From a virus, in the IMG/VR virus record IMGVR_UViG_3300030520_001134, positions 1-48,159 of that record: DNA of 48,159 nt; one strand, written 5' to 3'. A program made the translations under genes and the position numbers. Numbering within the stretch: the stretch's first letter is position 1; each line of letters begins with the position of its first letter. Below, piece after piece: positions 38,678-46,581 of this stretch. Under the pieces are notes generated by a model. It did no database searches and was not told the origin of the DNA. It saw only the letters and a program-made list of their open reading frames with translations.

Positions 38678-39207
38678 GCCGCACCGGCCGACCCGACTTC
38701 GACGCCATGGTCAAGATCAGCTCCGTCCCGGCGGACGAGCCGCTGTTCATCCTGCGCGCCCAGGACCCTGCGGCGGCCGAGACCGTTCGCGCCTGGTGCA
38801 CGATCGCCAAGGTGCACGGCGTGCCCAGCGCCGTGCTCGAGCAGGCGTTGGCCCAGGCCGACGCCATGGACCTGTGGCAGACCAAGAAGACGCCCCGCGC
38901 CGATCACCTGAACGAGCACGAGCGCAAGCAGCTGGAATACGAACATGATCGCCGGGCCTGGAACGCCAGCGAACCGACCCCGAGCATACAGACCGCCATG
39001 GCCGAACGCCGAGGCTTCGCCCGCTGCCAGCCGGTGATCCGCCAGCTGGTGACCGCGCTGAAGGGCGCAATGCTGTCGGTGGAATGGCGGATCGGTCTGC
39101 ACGACCAGCCCGACGATCCATTCGAGGAAGAGAACGCGGCGCTCCGCAGCTTCCGCGACCTCATCGCCAAACCGGCGCTTCAGGCGGCGGAGGACTTGCA
39201 TGACTAG
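38674..39207 (+). CDS. Phage early protein, unknown
   Basis: 177 residues, ATGA overlap at the start. N-terminal alpha/beta part with DEPLFILRAQDPAAAETVRA, then charged helices (DHLNEHERKQLEYEHDRRAW) and a C-terminal helix pair. I know similar proteins from other phages only as hypothetical. It overlaps the next gene by 8 nt. Confidence 0.65.
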   Translation: MSRTGRPDFDAMVKISSVPADEPLFILRAQDPAAAETVRAWCTIAKVHGVPSAVLEQALAQADAMDLWQTKKTPRADHLNEHERKQLEYEHDRRAWNASEPTPSIQTAMAERRGFARCQPVIRQLVTALKGAMLSVEWRIGLHDQPDDPFEEENAALRSFRDLIAKPALQAAEDLHD

Positions 39208-39487
39208 GGCCTCCGAACCTTCCCCTGCGTTCGCTGCCGACCTCCGCGAATTTCTGCAGTCCGCCGAGGCCCAGGAAGTTCTCGGGCTGATGAACTTTCA
39301 GACCTGTCCCCTAGCGGACGTCTTTCGCGCGGTCGGCGTGGCGATCCCCCGCAAGGTCGAAAGTGAGCAGGCCCACGTCCTGGCATGGTTACTAGGCCTG
39401 GCGGCGGAGCATGGGGCGGCCTGGCATGATGCCAGTGCAAAACAGATTGAGGACCTGGTTGCGTTGGCGAGGACCGCCCGTGGCTGA
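39200..39487 (+). CDS. Phage early protein, unknown
   Basis: 95 residues, helical (AADLREFLQSAEAQEVLGLM; AHVLAWLLGLAAEHGAAWHD). It overlaps both neighbours by 8 nt. The close coupling to the HerA-like ATPase gene downstream suggests a partner, but no motif was seen. Confidence 0.6.
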   Translation: MTRASEPSPAFAADLREFLQSAEAQEVLGLMNFQTCPLADVFRAVGVAIPRKVESEQAHVLAWLLGLAAEHGAAWHDASAKQIEDLVALARTARG

Positions 39488-41189
39488 TCCCCCCATCCCC
39501 GCCGCCGCCCTGGAAAACCATATCGCCTTTCTGGGCAAGACCGGCAGCGGCAAGTCCAATGCGGCGAAGACAGTGGTGGAGCGGCTGCTCGATGTCGAGG
39601 AGCGGGTCTGTATCATCGACCCGACCGGGACATGGTACGGCCTGCGCCTGACCCGGGCGCGTAAGCCCTCGCCCTACAAGGTCACCATCTTCGGCGGCCT
39701 GCATGGGGACCTGGCCATCGGCGGCGCCCATGGCGCGGCGATCGCCGAGGTGGTGGCGACGTCGTCGACCTCGGCGATCATCGACACGCGCTCGATGACA
39801 GTGCGCGACCGCACCCGCTTCTTCGCCGATTTCGCCGAGACCCTGCTGCGCACCAATCGCGGCATCCTGACCCTCGTCATCGATGAGGCCCAGCTTTTCG
39901 CGCCCAAGGGCAAGATCGCCGACCCCAGCGCCGGCCTGATGCTGGCCGCCACCAACAACCTGCTCGGCCTCGGCCGGGGCGTCGGCCTGCGGATCATCCT
40001 GCTCAGCCAGCGGCCGGCCAAGGTGCACAACGACTGCCTCGGCTCTGTCGAGACCCTGGTCGCCATGCGGATGCTGCTGCCCCACGATCGGGTGGCCGTG
40101 ATGGAATGGGTCAAGGAACAAGCAGATCCGGACCAGGCGCGCGAGATCCTCGCCTCGCTGCCCCTGCTGCCCACGGGAGACGCCTGGATCTGGTCGCCGG
40201 GCCTCGATCTGCTGGAGCGCCGGCATTTCCCCCTGGCCCGCACCTTTGACAGCGGCCGCCCCGTCCCGGCGGGCGAGAGCGGCCCGCAGCTGGCGCCCCT
40301 CGACATCCGCGCGATCACCGCCCGCCTGGACCAGGTCGCCGCCGACGTCGTCGCCAACGACCCCAAGGCCCTGAGAGCCGAGATCGCGCGCCTGAAGGCC
40401 GCGCCGCCGGCGGCCGCCGCCAAGCCGATCGACGCCTCGGCCGAGCAGATCGCCGTGGCGGAGGAGCGGGGGTTCAACCGGGGAGTCGAACATGGGAAGC
40501 TTTTGGAATGGCGCCGCTGGTCGACGCTGGCTTCGGAGCGCATCGATGCGGCGCTCGCGGGGCTTATGGCGTCGTTCGAAGAAGATCGCCGTCAAGCCGA
40601 AGACGCCGCGCCGCCACCGGCGTTCAAGTCCAGGCCTAAAAAGGCCGACGCCCTTCACCCCGCTATGCCGTCGCCCGTGGTCGACAAAGCTGGTGACGCC
40701 GGCGCGGGGGCCGTGGCGCCCAGCCTGACGCCCTCGCAACTCCACCTCCTGAAATCGCTCGCCTGGTGGAGTGCGATGGGCCATGGCCGGCCGACGCGGA
40801 CCCAGGTCGCGGCGATCGCCGGCTGGACCCCGAAGGGTAGCAACCTGCGCGGCCGCCTGGCCGAGCTCTCGGCCGCCGGTCTGATCGAGTATCCCCAGAC
40901 TGGGCTTGTCAGCCTGACCGATGCGGGACGCGCCATCGCCCCCGCGCTAGATCGATCGCTCAAGCTCCGCGAGGCGATCTCGGCCGCGCTTACCCCGTCG
41001 CAGCGGACGCTGTTTGAAACCCTGCTGGTCATGGACTGGTCGGTCCCCCGCGACGAGCTCGCCGCCGCTGTCGGCTGGGAGCCGAAGGGCAGCAATCTGC
41101 GGGGACGCCTGGCCGAGCTGAGCGCCCTGGAGATCGTCACCTATCCGAGCACCGGCCTCGTGCGGCTTCAGGATTGGGCGAAGGGCTGA
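39480..41189 (+). CDS. HerA/FtsK-superfamily ATPase with duplicated C-terminal winged helix
   Basis: 569 residues, GTG start. Walker A GKTGSGKS at 19-26, Walker B LTLVIDEAQLF at about 143-153, and a RIILLSQRPAK sensor segment define a HerA-type (DUF87) ring ATPase, usually a DNA translocase. A linker and coiled region (about 290-410) follow. Residues 417-485 and 505-569 are two copies of one winged helix, both with GW-x-PKGSNLRGRLAEL and YPxTGLVxL. It could translocate DNA in replication, recombination or segregation; packaging is unlikely, since a GpA terminase is present. Start overlaps the upstream gene. Confidence 0.82.
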   Translation: MADPPIPAAALENHIAFLGKTGSGKSNAAKTVVERLLDVEERVCIIDPTGTWYGLRLTRARKPSPYKVTIFGGLHGDLAIGGAHGAAIAEVVATSSTSAIIDTRSMTVRDRTRFFADFAETLLRTNRGILTLVIDEAQLFAPKGKIADPSAGLMLAATNNLLGLGRGVGLRIILLSQRPAKVHNDCLGSVETLVAMRMLLPHDRVAVMEWVKEQADPDQAREILASLPLLPTGDAWIWSPGLDLLERRHFPLARTFDSGRPVPAGESGPQLAPLDIRAITARLDQVAADVVANDPKALRAEIARLKAAPPAAAAKPIDASAEQIAVAEERGFNRGVEHGKLLEWRRWSTLASERIDAALAGLMASFEEDRRQAEDAAPPPAFKSRPKKADALHPAMPSPVVDKAGDAGAGAVAPSLTPSQLHLLKSLAWWSAMGHGRPTRTQVAAIAGWTPKGSNLRGRLAELSAAGLIEYPQTGLVSLTDAGRAIAPALDRSLKLREAISAALTPSQRTLFETLLVMDWSVPRDELAAAVGWEPKGSNLRGRLAELSALEIVTYPSTGLVRLQDWAKG

Positions 41190-41477
41190 TGGAAACCCAC
41201 CTCGCCCGCCCGCACAAGACCGCGCTCGAGCTGCTACCGCGCATGCTCGCCGACGCTAGCCACTGGCTTTCCTACGAGATGAGGGCGCTGCCGGGCCGGG
41301 GCATCTACCGCGAGCACGTCGCCGCGCTCTGCATGGCCTTCGTCGCCGTCGCTTCGCGGGCGATGGCTGTGCCCCTGGGCGTGCCGGCGACCGCAAATTG
41401 GCTGCGACAGATCGCCGATCATCTTGAGCGCCATGGGGCGACCGACCTGGAGACCTTGATCAAGCGGGAGCCGGCCG

Positions 41478-41485
<8 letters not shown>
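41189..41485 (+). CDS. Small protein downstream of the HerA-like ATPase, unknown
   Basis: 98 residues from the ATG overlapping the ATPase stop (TGATG). Helical: ALELLPRMLADASHWLSYEM, REHVAALCMAFVAVASRAMA, NWLRQIADHLERHG. It overlaps the DUF5131 gene by 8 nt. No family recognised. Confidence 0.6.
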
Positions 41486-42584
<1,099 letters not shown>

Positions 42585-42635
42585 GCCCTTTGCCACTCTT
42601 CCCGAAAATCGACCCTTTCCACTCAGGAGGCTAAC

Positions 42636-43454
42636 TTGACTGACCACTTTGCGAAGATCCGCGACTGGAAGCTGCTGTCCGGATCGCACGAGTTCCCCGG
42701 CGCCGACGGGGGCACCTGCATCAACGAAGCGGCGATCGTCGCGGCTGGTTTCGAATATCGCGCGATCGCGCGAGCTTCGGACTGCCCGCCCTGCTTCTCC
42801 GTTCCATGCTCGGCCTACGCGATCACCCTCAACGACGCGATGGACGATGACGTGCGGCAGGAGCTGCTCATGCCGTTCGTGCTGCGCCTGGCTGGCTCCG
42901 CTGACCCGGAGGTCGAGCGCGAGCGGCTGGAGTTCATCGCCGTCCAGAACGTTCGCCGGACCTTCCCGCTGGTCTACCGATACATGTCGAAAACGTTCAG
43001 CGACGCGGCACAGCTTGAGGCAATTGCTCGGCGCGCCGAGGACGTGAAAACCTTCGAAGAAGCCTGCGAGATCGCAGCCGCGGGCAGTCGGGCTGGGGCT
43101 TGGGCTGGGGCTTGGGCTGGGGCTGGGGCTGGGGCTGGGGCTTGGGCTGGGGCTTGGGCTGGGGCTTGGGCTGGGGCTGGGGCTGGGGCTGGGGCGTGGG
43201 CTGGGGCTTGGGCTGGGGCTTGGGCTGGGGCTTGGGCTTGGGCTGGGGCTGGGGCTGGGGCTGGGGCTTGGGCTGGGGCTTGGGCTGGGGCGCCGAGAGC
43301 GCTGAAACTACAAATCTGGCGTGAGTGCGCCGCCATCCTGGATGAAGCCCTGAAGATCGGGCGCCAGGCCGACACACTCGATCTTGATCTTGTGGTCGAG
43401 CGTTTAGAACGCGCTCGCGCCGGAAGACCGGCGCTCGCGCTACAGAGGTCCTGA
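42636..43454 (+). CDS. Phage protein with a 33-unit Ala-Gly/Ala-Trp repeat, Imm-5-like family candidate
   Basis: 272 residues, TTG start with a perfect AGGAGG five bases upstream. Residues 1-150 form a globular domain (IRDWKLLSGSHEFPGADGGT, CINEAAIVAAGFEYR, DDVRQELLMPFVLRLAGSAD). Residues 153-218 are purely Ala-Gly and Ala-Trp dipeptides, encoded by GGGGCT/TGGGCT hexamers. Residues 219-272 are helical. From memory, related phage proteins have a degenerate Ala-rich segment at this point, so the repeat seems to be a recent expansion. Function unknown. Confidence 0.78.
   Translation: MTDHFAKIRDWKLLSGSHEFPGADGGTCINEAAIVAAGFEYRAIARASDCPPCFSVPCSAYAITLNDAMDDDVRQELLMPFVLRLAGSADPEVERERLEFIAVQNVRRTFPLVYRYMSKTFSDAAQLEAIARRAEDVKTFEEACEIAAAGSRAGAWAGAWAGAGAGAGAWAGAWAGAWAGAGAGAGAWAGAWAGAWAGAWAWAGAGAGAGAWAGAWAGAPRALKLQIWRECAAILDEALKIGRQADTLDLDLVVERLERARAGRPALALQRS
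43092..43289 (+). repeat. Hexanucleotide microsatellite (G/T)GGGCT, 33 units, in frame
   Basis: 198 bp of GCT alternating with GGG or TGG and a single silent GCG. Higher-order pattern of the variable codon: GWGW, then GGGGWGWGW, then GGGGWGWGWGWW, then GGGGWGWG, so a 54-bp block has itself been copied. All changes keep the frame. Runs of GGGG separated by CT occur four in a row three times. Confidence 0.97.
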
Positions 43455-43456
43455 CC

Positions 43457-43723
43457 ATGGACCGGCGCACCGGCTTTTATCGAGGCAGGCGGTTCCCGTC
43501 ACAGCGTGCAGTCGAGGCGCCCCCGGGCCTCGAGCCGTCGCTGCACGAGGATGGCCTGCTCCAATCGGTGCGCCGGGCCGGCCGGGACGGATGCAAGCTC
43601 GGCGACGGCATCAGCGTCAGCACCGCCATCCGCCTCGAACTTCGCGGGCTGGTGACGATCACACGCGGCGAGACCCAGCGTGTCGTCGCCAGGGGCCCGC
43701 TCACAGAAGGATTGAACCGATGA
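43457..43723 (+). CDS. Small phage protein, possible HTH, unknown
   Basis: 88 residues. Basic N-terminus, then LHEDGLLQSVRRAGRDGCKL, and SVSTAIRLELRGLVTITRGE, which resembles the end of a winged helix with a wing strand. It overlaps the next gene by 4 nt (ATGA). No family assigned. Confidence 0.58.
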   Translation: MDRRTGFYRGRRFPSQRAVEAPPGLEPSLHEDGLLQSVRRAGRDGCKLGDGISVSTAIRLELRGLVTITRGETQRVVARGPLTEGLNR

Positions 43724-45303
43724 AGACCTCGACGACTGCCGTGGCCCATGATCACGAGCGCGACTATGGCGCGCTCCTGGACGCCGCCCGACGATCCTTC
43801 GAGCGCGTCACGGAGGGCGAGACGCGCCTCTTCCTCACCGATGCGAAAGACCTCTTCGCGACCTACCTCTCGAACATCCCGCTGGCCGAGCGTCAGGTTC
43901 ACAATTGCTCGGCCTGCAGGCGCTTCGTCGACACCTATGGCGGCGTGGTGGTGATCGCCGAGGACGGCCTGACGTGGCCCGTCATGTGGGACCCCGAGGG
44001 CGTCCCGGACTTCTACGCCGACGCCTTCCGCGCGCTTCAGAAGGCGGTGAAGCGCGCCCGCGTGATCTCGACCTTCCTGACCAAGGCGGCCACCTGGGGC
44101 CAGCCCCAGACGGGCGAGTGGGTCCACTTGGCCGTCACGCCCCCCACGGTGCTGGTCTACCGGGAGGGCGCCTTGAGCGCCGGACAGGCGATGGCCGCGT
44201 CCAGGGAGAGCTGCAAGACCGTCCTGCGGGCCCTCGGGGATTTCAAGGCCCCGATGCTCGATCAGGCCCTTCGGCTCTTCGAGGGCGAGCACCTCGCCAG
44301 GAGCGAGAAGTTCGTCGGCCCGACCCGCTGGCTCCGCGACCTGCAGGACCGCCCGAAGGGCCGCGCGGGCGAGAACCTGGTCTGGCGCGCTATCGGCTCG
44401 GCCCCCGAGGGCTATTGCCACCCGCGCTCGTCCGTCATCGGCCCGCTGCTGGAAGACATCGAGGCCGGGATGGCGTTCGAGGACGTGAAGCGCCGGTTCG
44501 ACGCCAAGCTGGGCCCGCTGCAATACCAGCGCCCCCAGGCCGCCCCGACCGCCGGGAATCTGAAGGCCGCCGAGGACCTGTTCGAGAGGCTCGGCCTCGC
44601 GCCGGCGCTGGAGCGCCGCTTCGCCCGGTTCGACGAGCTCGAGCTCCTCTGGCGTCCAGAGGTTTCGGAGGCGTCGAAGGGGAAGGGGGTGTTCGGCCAC
44701 ATCACCCCGAAGGACATGGAGCCCGGCCCCGCGATGTCAGTCCCGGCCGCCCGGATGACGTGGGACAAGTTCTCCCGCATCGTCCTGCCGAACGCCCGCG
44801 ACCTTCGCCTCATGGTCCCCGCGCGCGGGGCCTTCATCGCCCTCACGTCGGCGGCTCACGCCAGCGCGCCGGCGATCTTGAAGTGGGACGATGCGCATCA
44901 CTCGGGCGAGCGCAACCCGGTCGCGTGGTATGTCTACCCCGGCGGGAGCGGGGCGGATCAGTGGGGCCTTAAGGCCGCCTGGACGCGCGTGACCGGCGCC
45001 ACCCTCTTCCCGAACCAGTGGGGTCCGAAGCCGCAATCCTTCCTGGCGGACGGCGTGATCCTGGTCCTCGAGGGCGCTGTCGACTCCCACACGAGCAGCG
45101 GCAACGCGCTCTTCCCGGAATGCCTGAAGGCCGAGCTCCACGGGGTTCGGGCCGTCGTCGAGGCCTACTCGAAGCGGGCGACCTTGAGCGCCAGGGAGCC
45201 CGGCGCCTGCGGCTATGACCTCCGCCGCGGCCATGCGTCCTGCCGTCTCAGCGCGCTGGTCAAGGGCGTCTGGGATGAATACCAGATCGATCGCTGGGAC
45301 TGA
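43720..45303 (+). CDS. Large conserved-looking phage protein, unknown (527 aa)
   Basis: 527 residues. Helical N-terminus with LFLTDAKDLFATYLSNIPLA, then a Cys pair in a zinc-like loop (HNCSACRRFVDTYGGVVVI), WDPEGVPDFY, and a long alpha/beta body with RGAFIALTSAAHASAPAILKWD and a GVWDEYQIDRW end. I recall similar proteins, with the same NCxxCRxFVxxYGG phrase, in actinobacterial and proteobacterial phages, always hypothetical. It is the second-largest product of the early operon. No catalytic motif seen. Start overlaps the upstream stop (ATGA). Confidence 0.75.
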   Translation: MKTSTTAVAHDHERDYGALLDAARRSFERVTEGETRLFLTDAKDLFATYLSNIPLAERQVHNCSACRRFVDTYGGVVVIAEDGLTWPVMWDPEGVPDFYADAFRALQKAVKRARVISTFLTKAATWGQPQTGEWVHLAVTPPTVLVYREGALSAGQAMAASRESCKTVLRALGDFKAPMLDQALRLFEGEHLARSEKFVGPTRWLRDLQDRPKGRAGENLVWRAIGSAPEGYCHPRSSVIGPLLEDIEAGMAFEDVKRRFDAKLGPLQYQRPQAAPTAGNLKAAEDLFERLGLAPALERRFARFDELELLWRPEVSEASKGKGVFGHITPKDMEPGPAMSVPAARMTWDKFSRIVLPNARDLRLMVPARGAFIALTSAAHASAPAILKWDDAHHSGERNPVAWYVYPGGSGADQWGLKAAWTRVTGATLFPNQWGPKPQSFLADGVILVLEGAVDSHTSSGNALFPECLKAELHGVRAVVEAYSKRATLSAREPGACGYDLRRGHASCRLSALVKGVWDEYQIDRWD

Positions 45304-45307
45304 CCCG

Positions 45308-45673
45308 GTGGCCTGCGAAGAAGACGCCATTGCAGCCGGCCTCGCCTTCATCGACGGTCTGGACCGGACCGAGCGCACGGCCTTCCTGGGCCTCTTCGCT
45401 GGCGCGCGCTTTCCTTGGACAAGCTTCAACGGCGGTAAGCCGACCACGGGCAAAGCCGAGTGCGAATGGGTCGATGACTGGCGTGACTTCTATGGCGTTC
45501 GGCTTGTCGCCGCCGGCCTCTTCCACTTCAGCGAAGACGGGCCGCGCCATGCGCCCCGTCTGGCCCCACCCTCGACGATCTCGACCATCGACTGCGGCCC
45601 GACCGAGCTCGGCTACGTCGTGCGCGAAGCCTGGTGGACGCGTTGGCGCGCCAAGGCGGAGGATGCGGAGTGA
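45308..45673 (+). CDS. Phage early protein, unknown
   Basis: 121 residues, GTG start 5 nt after the previous stop. Aromatic-rich (RFPWTSFNGGKPTTGKAECE, WVDDWRDFYGVRLVAAGLFH), ending in LGYVVREAWWTRWRAKA. It looks globular alpha/beta with no recognisable motif. Stop overlaps the next GTG. Confidence 0.6.
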   Translation: MACEEDAIAAGLAFIDGLDRTERTAFLGLFAGARFPWTSFNGGKPTTGKAECEWVDDWRDFYGVRLVAAGLFHFSEDGPRHAPRLAPPSTISTIDCGPTELGYVVREAWWTRWRAKAEDAE

Positions 45674-46014
45674 CCCGCGCGCGCCTTCAGCCCTTGGAAG
45701 ACCTGAAGGTCATCGACTTTCGCCGGTCGATGTGGGGTCACGCGCTGCATGGGCACACCTTTACGGCGGAGCCGGCGCCGACGTGCATCCAGCGCATCAC
45801 CGACCGGCTGACCAAGACGCGCCGCTACAGCGTGATGGTGCACGTCACCCCGGCGCCCAAGGTTGGCCAGGTGATCCTCTATCGTGCCGGCGACGGTCAT
45901 GATCGTACGGCGACGATCACCGCCGTCGATGCCTGCATGGACCCGTGCGACATGTTCACTTTGCACCTGGTGGTGCGGGACACAAACGCCGCCATCCTCT
46001 TGGACGGCCGATGA
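45670..46014 (+). CDS. Phage early protein, beta-rich, unknown
   Basis: 114 residues, GTG start (GTGA). Second half reads RYSVMVHVTPAPKVGQVILY, TATITAVDACMDPCDMFTLH, LVVRDTNAAIL, an all-beta pattern. Two Cys in a CMDPC loop might bind metal. No family assigned. Confidence 0.6.
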   Translation: MTRARLQPLEDLKVIDFRRSMWGHALHGHTFTAEPAPTCIQRITDRLTKTRRYSVMVHVTPAPKVGQVILYRAGDGHDRTATITAVDACMDPCDMFTLHLVVRDTNAAILLDGR

Positions 46015-46220
46015 GCAGCCGCCGCGCACAAGGTCCCACCTCGATCGCCGAGGCGGCTCACGCGTCGGCCGGGGCGGCTGTGCACGCGGCGGTGCTCGAT
46101 CCCGCCCTCCTCGAGCTGGCGCGGGCGATCGGGCGGCAGATGGCCAGGACGGAACTTGCCAGGATTGGCGCCCAAGGCCAGCTTGAGGCGACTCACGGGG
46201 AGCGGGAGGAGCTCAATTGA
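46011..46220 (+). CDS. Small helical protein, unknown
   Basis: 69 residues, ATGA overlap. Ala-rich helices (SIAEAAHASAGAAVHAAVLD; LLELARAIGRQMARTELARI). No motif. Coupled to the next gene by TTGA. Confidence 0.55.
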   Translation: MSSRRAQGPTSIAEAAHASAGAAVHAAVLDPALLELARAIGRQMARTELARIGAQGQLEATHGEREELN

Positions 46221-46579
46221 CGCGACTGCGCACCTATAACCGCCGGCGCACGAGGAAGGAACGCCAGCGCGTTGCCCACACCCGTGCGGTTGCTCGTGTC
46301 GTGAAGCGCTGGCGTGACTATCAGCGCTATCTGGAGATCAGGCGCGTCGGCTTGATGGCAGCGCTCTACGGCCGGCAGCTGCTGGGCGCGAAATGGGAGC
46401 GACCGATCCGAGATTGGATCGACCCGGTCGCCGTGGACGAGGCCTTCGACGCCGCCGGGGCGATGGTAACCGCCGACCCGGATAGCGGTCCTTACGTGCT
46501 TCGAGTGATGGAGATGCTGAAGCTCGCGACGTCCGGCCCGGACTTCCGTCCCGCCGCCGCGCCGACGGCTGATCAGTAG
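46217..46579 (+). CDS. Small basic protein before the integrase, excisionase-position candidate
   Basis: 120 residues, TTG start overlapping the previous stop. Very basic N-terminal 50 residues (RLRTYNRRRTRKERQRVAHT, VVKRWRDYQRYLEIRR), then a mixed helical part. It lies 2 nt before the serine recombinase. Serine integrases need a recombination directionality factor, and a small basic neighbour could be one, but nothing in the sequence shows this. Confidence 0.55.
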   Translation: MTRLRTYNRRRTRKERQRVAHTRAVARVVKRWRDYQRYLEIRRVGLMAALYGRQLLGAKWERPIRDWIDPVAVDEAFDAAGAMVTADPDSGPYVLRVMEMLKLATSGPDFRPAAAPTADQ

Positions 46580-46581
46580 CC

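Noticed and set aside
43081-43300. Repeat array considered as a CRISPR array or direct-repeat origin (iterons)
   Set aside because: Units are 6 bp with no spacers, entirely in frame inside a coding sequence; it is a microsatellite.
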